Assembly: GCA_000507305.1 (NCBI GenBank)
Contig: DF239617.1
Location: 62,001 to 126,000 of the forward strand
DNA: 64,000 bases
Direction of reading: 5' to 3'
From: Breviolum minutum Mf 1.05b.01
Taxonomy: Eukaryota; Sar; Dinophyceae; Suessiales; Symbiodiniaceae
Shown here: positions 1 through 11,163 of the stretch, piece after piece
Position numbering within the stretch: position 1 is the stretch's first letter
How the letters are laid out: each line of letters begins with the position of its first letter
Notes under the pieces: model-generated
Told to the model about the DNA's origin: nothing
Databases searched by the model: none
Seen by the model: only the letters and a program-made list of their open reading frames with translations
Translations under genes and position numbers: made by a program

Positions 1-255
1 ATTCAAAAAGGACTGGGGAAAGAAGATTGATGTGGATGACCATTGAAGGTTGAGTTTTCAACTGGAGGGCGTTGAGATTGATTTCCTTATATGATGAGTG
101 GAGATTCTGAACACCTCAGCCATAAGGGATTTGCAAGGGTGTCAAGTCTAACTGATCATCCAATTATCTTGCAGCACAACATCGTGTGTTCCACGGTAGA
201 TGTGACATGTGTTCTGGTTGCGTTCACCAGGTTATGGATTAGATACAGTATCAAA

Positions 256-336
256 CCCACAACATCCATGTATGGCATAATCATATTTACCTACATTTAC
301 CATGAAAACCAACCACATGTAGATAAATATAGCTAA
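256..336. repeat. Family C hairpin element, decayed
   Basis: The left arm reads ATCCATGTATGGCAT and is followed by ATTTACCTACATTTACCAT. The right arm has GTAGATAAATATAGC. This matches the intact copy at 17690-17781, but both outer ends are eroded. Confidence 0.5.
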
Positions 337-445
337 GAGCCCCCAATCCCGCGTACCTTCTTGTAGAGGAATGTTCTCACAAAGACATGTTTCAAAACTA
401 AGTGACACGTTTTCACAGGGATGGTAATTATAGCTTTACCTAATT

Positions 446-597
446 ACACTTGGTGTCTCATGGTAGTTAGTAACTATATAATTGTAGGTTGGGCTATAAC
501 TATAACTAACCCTTGTAAGTTGGTTGCTAAGTCCCCTGAATAGGGTTGTAACCCAATTTACTAACCAGTTCCTAACTACCATGATCCACCAAGTACC
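446..597. repeat. Family F-like inverted-repeat element, diverged
   Basis: CACTTGGTG near the left end pairs loosely with CACCAAGTA at the right end. Inside are GGTAGTTAGTAAC and TTACTAACCAG, GGGCTATAAC and GGGTTGTAACCC. The layout resembles the cleaner copy at 58799-58934, which has GGTTATAAC arms and TACTTGGATGTCC ends. Confidence 0.4.
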
Positions 598-1247
598 TAC
601 ACATGTTATCTCTATTCATGGACTTTGTACTTACCGCGCTGTATGCCCTTCATATTGGGTGATACTGAGTTTGAGACCTGACCATAGAATTTCTGGTTAT
701 ATGGCACCTATAGTTGACCAAGAACTAGTACGTACCGGAGGGGTCTCTTACCTAAATATACCATACATGGATGGTATGGGAATCCGGCATCCACCCTTGA
801 AATCTCCTGCTCGCCTGTTTCCAGGAATTCCCACCTGAGGACAGAGTGTTGCCGGTGGGTGATGGAGTGATGGTCGATTGCAGGGTGTCTTTAAGGGATT
901 GATTCGAAATATGATCACATTCACCAGTTTGGATCCCGAAATATGATGGTTAAAGTTATAAATCTTTCAATATAATATCCTCAAGTTTCGAACAAAAAAT
1001 CTTTCTAATTCTAAGTTTTTTTTTAAAACAAATCCAACATTCAGGTTGAACAAAAAATCTCATCACCAAGGGTTTTTGTTGATCCCCCAAAAAAATCACT
1101 CATCGCCAGGATGTGGAGTTGCTGGCGAAGAACTATATGACAAATAAGGGCGATGTGCACTTTATGGCGGGGAACAAAGTTGGATGGGGAGAGTCAGGTT
1201 GTTCACAAATGGAGCTGTTTTTTGAAGGAAATTGCGGAAATTGCGGC

Positions 1248-1324
<77 letters not shown>
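1248..1324 (+). repeat. (GTT)n microsatellite, about 25 units
   Basis: This is an uninterrupted GTT tract read on the + strand. The poly-Cys, poly-Val and poly-Gln frames across it are artefacts of the repeat. Confidence 0.95.
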
Positions 1325-1325
<1 letters not shown>

Positions 1326-1787
1326 CTCTGATTTGCAATCACAGTATGCAGACTTGATGGGATTCGGGGGAGGTTGTTTTTCAGGTGCAACACATGGAAA
1401 AGGGTTAATATGAGATCAGCCTCGACATAATGACGCCACAGATCTCAGGAAGCTGACCGCAAAACGCATACAACCTGGCAATTCTGCTGGTGACCTTTTT
1501 GGGATGGTGAAAACGTGACCCTTTCAAGGGGTTAAGTGACCTCCAACTAGGGGATCAAAAGGTCACGGCTTGAATCACCTGGAAGGAATTTTCGGCTGAT
1601 ATGTCAATGGTGATGGTGTTTCCTGTGACAGCATCGCCAGCACTGGAGTGAGGGGTACTGCAGACTAGGAGACTTTTCGTTTGGCTTAAGCAAGGGTTTT
1701 CTCTCTCGGAGGATGGCATGGTTCCCGATCATGTATTCTTGCTTGGCTTGGGCTGAAAGTGTGAAGTAGAGACTCAGTCTTGACGTT

Positions 1788-2921
1788 TTGAAGGACTGGA
1801 GACGTCTCAACCCGATGCTTAAGATACATGTAGTTATGCCGAATGGGCATGCTGAACCGCTCACACTTTTGCCTTCTTCCACGGTTCAAGATGTAAGGAC
1901 GAAGGCCCAACGAGCCTTTGGGAAAAAGTATCTCAGACTTCTAAACAAGAATCGAGTCCTAGTCGATTTCGAGCAAACCTTAGAAGAAGTTGGGGTAGAG
2001 GACGGAGAGTGCCTTACAGCTGTGGTACTTCAACCACAACTCGCAGCAACAAAAGGTGCCTTTGCCTTGTGGTGTCATGGACATAGCGCAATCGTTTCCT
2101 GGGGTGATCGAGTCGTCGGTGGTAATAGTTTGGCAGTTCGAGATCAGCTCAAGGGTGTGCAGCAGATTCAAGCCACTTTTGGTGCCTTTGCTGCAATTCT
2201 GGATGATGGATCGGTCGTCACATGGGGTCATCCGGCCTGTGGTGGTGACAGTTCGGCAGTTCGAGATCAGCTGAAGGGTGTGCAGCAGATTCAAGCCGCT
2301 TATAGTGCCTTTGCTGCCATTCTGGACGATGGATCCGTCGTTACTTGGGGGAACCAAGTCGGTGGTGGTGACAGTTCGGCAGTTCGAGATCAGCTNNNNN
2401 NNNNNNNNNNNNNNNNNNNNNNNNNNNNNNNNNNNNNNNNNNNNNNNNNNNNNNNNNNNNNNNNNNNNNNNNNNNNNNNNNNNNNNNNNNNNNNNNNNNN
2501 NNNNNNNNNNNNNNNNNNNNNNNNNNNNNNNNNNNNNNNNNNNNNNNNNNNNNNNNNNNNNNNNNNNNNNNNNNNNNNNNNNNNNNNNNNNNNNNNNNNN
2601 NNNNNNNNNNNNNNNNNNNNNNNNNNNNNNNNNNNNNNNNNNNNNNNNNNNNNNNNNNNNNNNNNNNNNNNNNNNNNNNNNNNNGCCTTTGCTGCGATTC
2701 TGGACGATGGATCCGTCGTTACTTGGGGGAACCAAGTCAGTGGTGGTGACAGTTCGGCAGTTCGAGATCAGCTGAAGGGTGTGCAGCAGATTCAGGCCAC
2801 TTATAGTGCCTTTGCTGCGATTCTGGACGATGGATCCGTCGTTACTTGGGGGAACCAAGTCAGTGGTGGTGACAGTTCGGCAGTTCGAGATCATCTCAAG
2901 GTGTTTAGTCCACTTGTGTGA
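1788..2921 (+). CDS. Ubiquitin-like domain plus RCC1-type repeat protein (HERC-like)
   Basis: The single open frame encodes about 377 residues including the gap. The start is either 1788 or, preferred here, the ATG at 1815, which begins MLKIHVVMPNG like a ubiquitin-fold strand. Residues 10-85 look like a ubiquitin-like domain (TVQDVRTKAQ, then LRLLNKNRVLVD). After this come 41-residue repeats, each with AFAAILDDGSVVTWG and GGDSSAVRDQLKGVQQIQA, matching the blade consensus of RCC1/HERC proteins. Five repeat starts are visible, spaced exactly 123 bp (2184, 2307, then 2685, 2808). A run of N at 2396-2684 hides the middle. The frame is kept across it, because 378 bp separate the flanking repeats. 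No HECT domain is present, so ligase activity cannot be claimed. The frame closes at 2919-2921. Such UBL-RCC1 proteins form large families in Symbiodiniaceae; their role is unknown, and protein binding or ubiquitin-linked signalling is an inference. Confidence 0.85.
   Translation: MKDWRRLNPMLKIHVVMPNGHAEPLTLLPSSTVQDVRTKAQRAFGKKYLRLLNKNRVLVDFEQTLEEVGVEDGECLTAVVLQPQLAATKGAFALWCHGHSAIVSWGDRVVGGNSLAVRDQLKGVQQIQATFGAFAAILDDGSVVTWGHPACGGDSSAVRDQLKGVQQIQAAYSAFAAILDDGSVVTWGNQVGGGDSSAVRDQXXXXXXXXXXXXXXXXXXXXXXXXXXXXXXXXXXXXXXXXXXXXXXXXXXXXXXXXXXXXXXXXXXXXXXXXXXXXXXXXXXXXXXXXXXXXXXXXXAFAAILDDGSVVTWGNQVSGGDSSAVRDQLKGVQQIQATYSAFAAILDDGSVVTWGNQVSGGDSSAVRDHLKVFSPLV
2396..2684. other. Assembly gap (289 N) inside the RCC1 repeat array
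   Basis: The gap sits in the 123-bp repeats. The distance between equivalent points on either side is 378 bp, close to three units (369) plus 9. Gap length and hidden repeat number are therefore uncertain. Confidence 0.98.
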
Positions 2922-3877
2922 GTGTGTGTGAGTTGTTTGGCTGAAAGTTGCCAGGTGGTCGCAAAGACCATGAAGTGATGGCTTTGGGAGAATGGAGATT
3001 CATTTTCTTCGACGGATGTCGCTAGTGCTGGTGGTTTGTAATCGCAGAACAGTTAAGATCACTGCCCTTCTTTTCTTGTGCTTGGGGGTACATGGATGTA
3101 CATCAATGCTGTTTGTTGTTTGTTGTGTTTTTTTACATGACTAGTTTCATAGCGTAACATCATAAGGGGTTTAGTTGTTATAGTTTCTTGCAAGACAAAC
3201 TGCAGTTCTCCAGAACTAGTTCTGCACTCGTTGATCAGATGAGAGTTCACAAGTTTCGTTCATATAGATCAATCTGACTGTTGAAAAACAAAACAAATAC
3301 AGTTTGCCAGTCCTGAATTTGGTGTTACAGATCCTCATGAACCTACTTGTAGCAAGAATTTCGTTAGCAAGGAGTGACCTCATAGTGTTGAGTTGAGATT
3401 CTCTCACTAATATGAAAGACACAAAAATCATTGAACATCATTCACCAGGTGATTCAAAGTCAAAGTGACCTTTTGATCCCCAAACGTTGGGTTGGTCACC
3501 TAACCCAACCTTTCCAAAAAGGTCACGTGAAAACTCACTCACCATCCCCAACAAAAAGGTCACGATTTCACGGCAGAATTGCCCAGGGTTCATCCACCCT
3601 TCAGGGACGGGATGGGACCCGCCTTCAGTCATTCACCTCCAACTCATTGACCTTTCGAAGGCGATGCATAACGACATTTCGGAGGTCACCAGTCATGAAC
3701 CACCTGACTTTCCCAGGCGCGAAGCATGATGAACAGCACGCCGGATTACGCCGGATTAAAGCACCCCATGGTAGTGTTGCAAATGGATGGGTGGTTTTTC
3801 CTATGGGTTTTAATGGGTAAAGAAGCCATGAATGAATTGAATTTCTGAAGTGTTTGAAGTGTTTTTGTCTAACTTTT

Positions 3878-3984
3878 ACCTGAAGATCAACATGGGACAT
3901 GTCCTCACGGAGGTTTGGTTCAGATCATTTTCCTTTCTTTTCATGGGTGATTTGTATTGATTTGTAGGTTCCAGCCGTTCATCA
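3878..3984. repeat. TIR element X, copy 1 (core inverted relative to copy 2)
   Basis: The left arm is ACCTGAAGATCAACATGG and the right arm is CCAGCCGTTCATCA. The core from ACATGTCCTCACGGAGG to GATTTGTAGGTTCC is nearly identical to 13132-13233, but the two arms are exchanged and complemented. Confidence 0.7.
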
Positions 3985-5179
3985 AACCCAGGGGTTAGTA
4001 GTTTTGTGGTGGCGTTGCCGCCCTTAGTCGCAAGTTGCAGGAGCGACTTGGTCTTAAAGCCCGATGAATCGGAGTGGAGCCAAAGTCGGAGTCTCAGTGG
4101 AAGTCCGGGAGAGTCCGTGGTACAGCTGGCCTGCTGTTTCTTGAAGTTTACCCGTGGTGAAGTCGTGATTTTTGGGATCCCTATTAGGATTTGAGCATGG
4201 ACCATGGTGACCATGCTGATATCCCGTAGATTTTGGATGATTTTGGTGAATTTTTCCCCAAGAGGTCGTTGCTTCGAAGCATCAACGAATCGATGAACTT
4301 TGCATACCACGGGTTTTGCAAGGATTTGAATGATGTTGTTTAAAGGTATACTCACTGGTGATTGCTGATCGATGATCAGTTGGACTCAAGGCCTTGCCAA
4401 GTCCCTCATAGCAGCCGGGTGGCAAATATCCCCCAACCATGCGGCATCTCCGACGGTCATCCAAGCAGCTAGGTCCGCTAGGTGCTAGAATTTTTTCATG
4501 AAATTCGTTAAGGTTTGGAAGGGGTACGTCCGGCTTCAAATCTGGCCATTTCGAGTATCCATGCTACATTTCAGGAGTGTTTTGCCTCTTGGAAAGCAAC
4601 CATAACGATGAACTTCCATCCCTTCGCATGATGTTTCCTGGCCTTATTAGTTTACCTAAAGGAAACTAGATATGAATAGATGGGAATTTGTTCCCAAGAT
4701 GCAGTCGAGGAATATAACTCTCTATGCCCATTTGGTCACGTGAAATTACACGCTACGCCCATTTGGTCTTCCAATAAAAAAGATAAAACTAGGAGACGTA
4801 CAAAAACCACAGGACCAAAAGGATGAGAATGATTACAAAAGGTGATTTGTACCCCAAAAAAATCCCAAACCAAAATTTATTTGTACCCAAAAAAATTGAA
4901 CACCAAAAATTTTTTACCCAACAATTTCTGGGGTGGGGTGAAACCACCCTCTGACGTTATTCACACAGATCCCAACCCCCCCTAAACGCCTATCCCCTCA
5001 CGAGGTCGTTATACGGTGGTGGACAAGTTGAGATCCAAGGTGATACCCCAACAAAAATCCATGGGATCAGCGAATTAGATCATCAGCGGACCGGTCCGGT
5101 GGTGGCAACTCAAACACATATATACATGGTGTAATTTGATGTATATATATATATACATGAATATATGGTGCGTTATCAT

Positions 5180-5262
5180 ATTTTTTTACCCCGATTTTTT
5201 TTGGGGGAAGATTTTAACCCATTTTGACTTGCGCATATTTTTCAAAGGTGGTTGGAACTACA
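5180..5262 (+). mobile_element. Family A introner-like element, decayed fragment
   Basis: TTACCCCGATTTTTTTTGGG is followed by CATTTTGACTTGCGCATATT and TTTCAAAGGTGGTTGG. Both terminal repeats are missing or unrecognisable. Confidence 0.5.
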
Positions 5263-5660
5263 ATCACCACCTTCCACGGGAAAGAAAAGGAAATTCCCAT
5301 CGATTCAATAGTCGTGATGGGACTGATGGGATGTCATGTTTTCTCGTTTCAGGGAGGGGGAAAAATCATCAGTCTTGTAGGTCTTATAATTTACAATGTA
5401 GATTTTTGTTTTTTTCTCCAAACTTTTTGGGTTGAAGATCTTGTTTTTTCCTCCTCATTTTTGTTGACTCTACCGGACCTTGCTGGGACCTTGTGCTGGG
5501 ACCTGGGAGTCGGATTTTTGGCACTGTCTAACAAGTGCTTCAGGTGGTCGAGGGGCGTATCAGGATCAAGGAGTATTTCCAGGAGCCGACTTAGGTTGCA
5601 AATCGGAGGAAGTCCTTGATGAGATGGTCCAAGTCTTGCCAAAGTATACTGAATGCTAAA

Positions 5661-5771
5661 CTAAGTGGTTGGGTGGTTACCCATTTTTTTTTGAATTTTC
5701 ACCCTGAACCCGGGGGAAAGGATCCCAATTTGACGAGCATATTTTTCAAAGGGTTTGAAACCACCAACTAG
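5661..5771 (+). mobile_element. Family A introner-like element
   Basis: Begins CTAAGTGGTTGGGTGG and ends GAAACCACCAACTAG. TAAA lies on both sides and is a likely 4-bp target duplication. Confidence 0.8.
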
Positions 5772-6227
5772 TAAATGTTGATAGAAGGGCAAAAGTAAAT
5801 CTGCGGAAATACGTAATTACATGGCTGGTAAGAGATGCTTCGTTTCTTTCTTCCCTGCCTTCAGCAGGTTTTTCTAACCGCGTTTCTGTGTCCAATTGCA
5901 TGTCTAAAGCTAAAAGCTCTGTCTCAGTATACTGCGACTGCATCCAGCGCCGTTCAGTGGGACTGGCTCAAATACTCTCAAAGATTTATATATAAATAGA
6001 TTCGACGCATTTTCCGTCCTGTCGCACAATGGATGAGCACTCTGAGCCAATGTGTACATGGTCTCGATCCTCTTTCGCAGTTCGGGGATAGAGAACTGGT
6101 GCTGCTTTTTTGGAGCTCATCGTTGCACTCATGACTCTAGATGCGACGCTCTCCGGGTTCCCCGAAACCGGCCAGAGAGAAATCAAAACCATCAGATCTG
6201 CAGCAAACTTGTTTTGGTCATCTTACC

Positions 6228-6308
6228 AATAACAAACCAAACCAACCAAACCAAACCAACCAAAACAAACCAACCAAACCAAACCAACCAAACCAAACCA
6301 ACCAAACC
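6228..6308. repeat. (AACCAAACC)n short tandem array
   Basis: Irregular alternation of AACC and AAACC units for about 80 bp. Confidence 0.85.
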
Positions 6309-6458
6309 AGAATCCCAAACCAATTCACCAAATGTCACCTTTTGAATCCTGATCCGAGGCCAACATTCCTATGCTTCCACGACTGCGAGTTCACATGCCG
6401 GGGTGGAGGTGGGATATGAAAGCTCTTAAGGTTTTTTTTGGGGGCGTAACGAATACTA

Positions 6459-6576
6459 TCGAGGTTTCCAAAAATAGTGGGTTTTACCCCCAAATCATCC
6501 ATTTTTGTTTGGGGTTTTCCATTATTTTCACCATCCATTTTGGGGGTTTTACCACCATTGAAGGAAACACCCATAT
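6459..6576. repeat. Family D hairpin element
   Basis: Starts GAGGTTTCCAAAAATAGTGG and ends AAGGAAACACCCATATGG. Internal CCCAAATCATCCATTTT pairs with CCATCCATTTTGGGGG only loosely. Confidence 0.65.
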
Positions 6577-6598
6577 GGAGGTTTTACTATGTTATGTA

Positions 6599-6704
6599 CT
6601 GGCTGGTGGTTTCATTTTTTTTAATTTTCACCCCGAAAATTGGGGAAATTCGCTCCAATTTGACGAGCATATTTTTCAGATGGGTTGGTTCAACCACCAA
6701 CTAG
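6599..6704 (+). mobile_element. Family A introner-like element
   Basis: The left end CTGGCTGGTGGTTTC is slightly diverged. The right end is GGTTCAACCACCAACTAG, so it mixes the two arm subtypes. It lies just before a TA microsatellite. Confidence 0.85.
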
Positions 6705-6978
6705 TATATATATATATATAGAGAGATTGAACCATGACGGTTTAGACGTTTGATTGGTCCGAAATGACAAAACATGAGGAAAGGATTCACCACTTAACTT
6801 TGACACTTGTTTTGGAAATTTCCCTTACGAGCCCCCTTGTTTTTGTTGGGTTGGAAAGTTCCCAACTTCCCATCAATCGCAGGTAGATGAAGTTCCCATC
6901 TCTGGCCCGGGTCTGGTACTCAGGGAGCAAAACACCCACATCCAAGGCTAATAACCCGCAGATTGCTGAATAGTTAAA

Positions 6979-7088
6979 TGGGGTGTTTCCTAAAATGGTG
7001 GTACCCCCAAAACACCCTACTGTAAAATGGTCATTTTTACTAGGAAAACCAATAGTTGTTGGGGAAACCCACCATTTTAGGAAACCCC
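6979..7088. repeat. Family D hairpin element
   Basis: The left arm GGGGTGTTTCCTAAAATGG pairs with CCATTTTAGGAAACCCC at the right. The centre has ATGGTCATTTTTACTAGG. It ends 26 bp before a possible start codon at 7115. Confidence 0.8.
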
Positions 7089-7114
7089 AAAATCTAAAAA
7101 AAAAACAACCCATC

Positions 7115-7250
7115 ATGACGGCATCAGGTAGTGATGAGCACCCAGCCTTTGCGCTGCTTAGTGGTGATGAGCATCCTTCAGCCTATGCACTGATGGATGA
7201 GAACGGAACATGGGAGGCCGGGTTTATCCTTGTTGTTCCTTATGGACTTC
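7115..7250 (+). CDS. Possible first exon, unrecognised protein
   Basis: The ATG at 7115 opens MTASGSDEHPAFALLSGDEH and continues PSAYALMDENGTWEAGF, with a repeated SGxxEHP motif. The acidic soluble composition and codon variety suggest a real coding start rather than intron noise. The frame stays open to 7291, but the exon probably ends earlier at an unidentified donor. No family is recognised. It may be the 5' end of the gene whose exons continue downstream. Confidence 0.45.
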
Positions 7251-7500
7251 ATGGGTTTTTGGATGGAGCCGAAAATGAATCAAATTTGTGAAAGTAGGTT
7301 CAAACATGCTCCCGTGAAATTTCATGTTCACTAAATAGTGCTGAACTAAACACAGGTTGTCTAGAAAGTATGCATTGACTGAGGATCAATGCGACAGAGA
7401 TGCCTTTTAGGGGTGAGAATCCAAGTTTCTGAGCATGGCTGCTTGTAGAGGTCTTGCATGTCCGGCCCACAGGATGACCTTGTAATTCAGGTATTGGTGA

Positions 7501-7532
<32 letters not shown>
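7501..7532. repeat. (ATT)n microsatellite
   Basis: An uninterrupted ATT tract of about ten units. Confidence 0.9.
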
Positions 7533-7533
<1 letters not shown>

Positions 7534-7675
7534 GTTGAACCCCCGGAAACGATCCACAGCGGAAACCTTGAACAATCTTAGTGCATTTCGTGAGTTTTTT
7601 CCCTTTTTTCAATGGGCATCTTTCTTCAGCTTCTGTAGCCGTTCGTTTTCGGGGTTGTTGCCATTTTTGATCCAG

Positions 7676-7750
7676 GCAGACTTGGTCAACTGCGCGATTG
7701 ATGTTCTTCAACGGGCCATGACGGCTGCAGGCGAAGGAATGATGGTTCAG
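7676..7750 (+). CDS. Probable exon, unrecognised protein
   Basis: Acceptor TCCAG precedes an in-frame stretch reading ADLVNCAIDVLQRAMTAAGE, a likely amphipathic helix. The donor is not certain. The family is not recognised. Confidence 0.5.
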
Positions 7751-8537
7751 ATAGTTTTTTGCACTTAAGATGATATAACAATGATGGCAACATGTGCAGC
7801 CAAACCAGGACGGTTTCCATAGTGACTATATGATATTAGACCATTTTAGTGCCCCGAAAGCGAACCAAACCATTCAGCTGTAATGAAATCAAATTTAAGT
7901 TACATCAAGATGCGGAATCCAACCATGCTAGCTGGGTCAGAAAGGATAGCAGATAGCAAGAAGTTTGTAACACCACAGCTGGATGGATGTTGATTTGTGA
8001 ATCAAATTGGACATCGCTGGGTTCAGGCGATATGAAGTTGAAGGATCATGAATGGAGGCCACATTGGAATGTCAAGGGATTTGTCAACTTGATTATATTT
8101 CAGGTTCACAGCCCCCAGGACAGAGTATGCACAGTATGATTACATATGATTTTTTTAGAGTGCCAGGAAATGTTCAACAGTTTTACTGGGAAATCATCAA
8201 AAATTGTCAAGAATTACTAAATCAGTCGCATTTACCTGTAGTACACTTAAATTGGGATCACAGGGACCCCACCGGTTGGACTGCATGATTTGCCATGGTT
8301 TGCTACCATGAGAGTCGTGTTTTACATTTGTGCCAGTGCTGATGCCATGACACAACAATCAAGAGTTGATGAACAAGATCCTGTAGCAATTGGTTTCACT
8401 ACAACAATTGCTGGGATATTTCCTGTATCATTTGCTGAGCCGGATTTCGACCATAAACAGTAGCAATTCAAAACCCTCATTTTTCTTTTTTTGCTCGTGA
8501 CTTTCATCAAAAAATGGGTGGAATCTTTGATTTTTCA

Positions 8538-8628
8538 TACTGTTGATGGTTCAGAAATCCCATTCCCAACCACCGTTTGGATGTATCCTAAAACCCTGTA
8601 AATAATGGTAGATTTCAACCACATCTGT
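8538..8628. repeat. Family B element, 5' part only
   Basis: Starts TACTGTTGATGGTTCAG and continues like the complete copy at 60053-60191 read in reverse, then stops where element G begins at 8629. The closing CATCAACAGTA arm is absent. Confidence 0.6.
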
Positions 8629-8771
8629 GCCAGGGTCTAAACTCCCACTATTCCCATATACTAGGGGATAAACTCATCAACCCAGTAGTAGGGTTTTATA
8701 TACCCATTATAGGGATTCCCTATTAAAGGTGGGATGAGTTTATCCCCAATATAGCCACTTTTGACCCTGGT
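8629..8771. repeat. Family G inverted-repeat element
   Basis: The arms are GCCAGGGTC at the left and GACCCTGGT at the right. Inner arms are GGGATAAACTCATC and GATGAGTTTATCCCC. The near-palindrome of about 143 bp adjoins a candidate exon at 8777. Confidence 0.7.
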
Positions 8772-8776
8772 ACATC

Positions 8777-8900
8777 TCTGAAGAGTTGTCGGATTCGAGC
8801 CGTGAGGGGAATCTTGGACTTCGAGCTTTTCCCGTTGTGCGAGCAGTCCACCGCAGTCAGCAATGCTATTTCGGCTATCCTTCCTTTGGACTGGTGTCAA
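8777..8900 (+). CDS. Probable exon, unrecognised protein
   Basis: The open frame reads EELSDSSREGNLGLRAFPVV, then RAVHRSQQCYFGYPSFGLVS. It follows element G almost directly. The composition looks coding, but no domain is recognised and the boundaries are approximate. Confidence 0.45.
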
Positions 8901-9584
8901 GGACTTTTGGGATGTTGAAATTTGATAAAAACAATGGCCATGAATTGCCCAGTTTGAGAGGAAAACAGAAGAAATCTTAATGGCATTTAATCTGAATTCT
9001 CTTGCATGGCGGTTTGCTTCGTTTTGGCATTTAGTAATGGAGGTTTCAGCAATTCATTAGTAGAGGATGAGATGTATTTCTTCGTGTAAACTGTGTGAAA
9101 TATCACTTTGCGGATCGCTGATGTCGCATTCTGAGGAGATTTCGATGTTAAGCGTGCCACTTGGTATACTTGGTTTTTATCGCTAGCAAATTTGTTGTTG
9201 GTTGATCCGGGGGGTAAACTGCCGTGTTTTGAGTTCCAAGACTCCCCATACAGAGAATCAATGAGGTGTTGATGGATTCTCGTTTGTGTAGCGTCCATTT
9301 CTATCCCTCACCAACTGACATTTAGATAAATCAAATAACAATCTGTTCGGTTTTGATATAGATCTCTTATTAATCTGCACTATCCATCAGTATATCCACT
9401 TTTTATTATCTCAGAGTGGGGTTAGGGTGAGTCATACTCCACAATCCACCAACAAAAAAACGGTCCCAACAAAAAGCATCAATTTCATGTGACAACACAA
9501 CTGTGGTCAACGAAGTTTCCTCGGAGCTTGGCCCAGGAAGATTTACCAAGACTCTTGGAATCCTTGGAGCAGCAGCATTGAGTG

Positions 9585-9725
9585 GCCGGCGAAGCTGAAG
9601 CTGAAGCTCCACCGCACCAGTCAACTACACCCCAGTGTCCCGGCCTCGTTTCGGAGGTCGATGCCAGCTGGATTTTCCCCGGATGCGGTGGAGCGCCGAG
9701 AAAAAAGACGCGGTGGAGATGTTTT
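9585..9725 (+). CDS. Possible GC-rich exon, frame uncertain
   Basis: A local rise in GC marks this stretch. One frame reads LHRTSQLHPSVPASFRRS and then SPDAVERREKRRGGD, and two other frames are also open. It is basic and serine/proline rich, as in a linker. The family is not recognised. Confidence 0.35.
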
Positions 9726-11048
9726 CTCTTTTTGAAGAGACCACTTACCTTGCTGAAGGGTTGAATTTGTTGCAGGAATCGAAATTCCTAAGCCGAACAC
9801 ACATCTTGATTTTTTTTTAATGAAGAGGTATCAAAAGTGTTTTAAAGATTAGTATCTCAGCAGGTGAGGGCAAATTGATTTCAAGTTGGAGGAAAATGGA
9901 CCAGTGGCAATCAGTTTTGAAACGTGACATATTTGTTGCTCACCCTTGGTAAATTATTTGCTCTTGTTTCCATTATCCAATTTTTACCAATGACAACTTT
10001 CAGCCATTAACTGGTCACCCGAATTTTGCATACTGTTCCCTAGCTGCAATAGCTAGACAGGAACTTCGCGTTACGGCAGATCTGTTGAATGGTAACGGTA
10101 GGAACATGTCGGTCACGGAAACTTTCACGGTTGTTTCGGAGATCTGGACGGACGGAAGTTGGGGATATGAAAATCCTGAGGAAAGCATGATTGATATGTA
10201 TGTTATATAGATCTATAGTGTTTGATTTTGTGTCATGGAGAAACAGGTTTTGTTTTGTTTGCATGGATGCTTCCTTTTTTCTATTCACACTTGCCAACTA
10301 AGAAGGTTTGAACGATCTCTAGTTTTCCAACACAATAAATCTCAGGGTGAATTTTGTGATTGATCGTAAAGACATGTGCCCTGTTGCCCTGCCTGTGCCT
10401 CGTTTTGCAATTCGATGATGGAATCAACCGGGCCAATGGTTCAGGCCTGCGCAGTTAGGCACCACATTTGTTTGGATCTTCTCACGTTGGATAATGAAGA
10501 TGATATATCGAAACCGAACATATCTCATGACCCTTAGAGGATGCCCAAACTGCCAAAGCACAAAAGGAAAGGACAGTCTTCAAACCACGATTTTTGAGCT
10601 TTGGTTGCTATTTGATAAGATTATATAGTTCTCACTGACGTATACGGCATGTACTCGGTATACCATTTTAGGTGGGTGGAAAATTGAGGTTCTTGCCGGT
10701 GGGAAGTCCAAGGATGTTTAGGCCTTCATCTTTCAAAGTTTTGTTTTTTTTTTCCATTTGGTAAGGACTGTAAGGGTTTCAGCATCATCACCTATACTCC
10801 TTTGGTAAGGCAATGGACCCAAGGTAACTGTGGAGTACTAAGCATCACCTGCTCGCCACTGGCCACTTGACACTTTTGGAGCCATCGATTCCCCAGCCAC
10901 CGATTCGGTTCATGAAGATTTATGTAGGGATTCCCCTTGGGTTGGTGGATGAACAGAATATACCATATATATATATACACCAAAACCATGACTTCCACAC
11001 AATGAGCCTTTCACGGACCGCATGTCTTTCATGTGCCTAACACCACCA

Positions 11049-11163
11049 CAAGTCGTTCATCGTCAGCACCTTCGTGCTGGCGGACCGCTATCCGCGCGAA
11101 ATCCGAAGGCAGTGAGCCCTTCCCAAAACGCGCCGGAGGGTCCCAGCTGGCGTTTCAGGATAA
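11049..11163 (+). CDS. Probable exon, unrecognised protein
   Basis: A GC-rich island in AT-rich surroundings. The favoured frame reads HRQHLRAGGPLSARNPKAVS then PSQNAPEGPSWRFR. A second frame (SSSAPSCWRTAIRAK) is also open, so the frame is not settled. Confidence 0.45.

Larger units (their letters stand above)
1..1787. other. Non-coding, repeat-bearing region
   Basis: No convincing exon is seen. The stretch contains a decayed family C element (256-336), a diverged family F-like element (446-597) and the GTT microsatellite at 1248-1324. The short open frames here lack the compositional and motif signs of coding sequence. It ends at the UBL/RCC1 gene and could contain its 5' UTR and upstream intron. 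Confidence 0.5.
2922..7114. other. Intergenic or intronic, repeat-rich
   Basis: The 3' side of the RCC1 gene is followed by several kilobases without a recognisable exon. The stretch holds a core-inverted element (3878-3984), family A copies (5180-5262 partial, 5661-5771, 6599-6704), family D (6459-6576, 6979-7088) and an AACC/AAACC array (6228-6308). Longer open frames at 3431-3820 and 5224-5619 show no motif and are not called. Confidence 0.45.

Noticed and set aside
1113..1413. Poly-Cys, poly-Val and poly-Gln open frames
   Set aside because: They are translations of the GTT microsatellite in different frames and strands, without coding flanks.
6141..6345. Asn/Pro/Gln-rich open frames
   Set aside because: They come from the AACC/AAACC tandem array.
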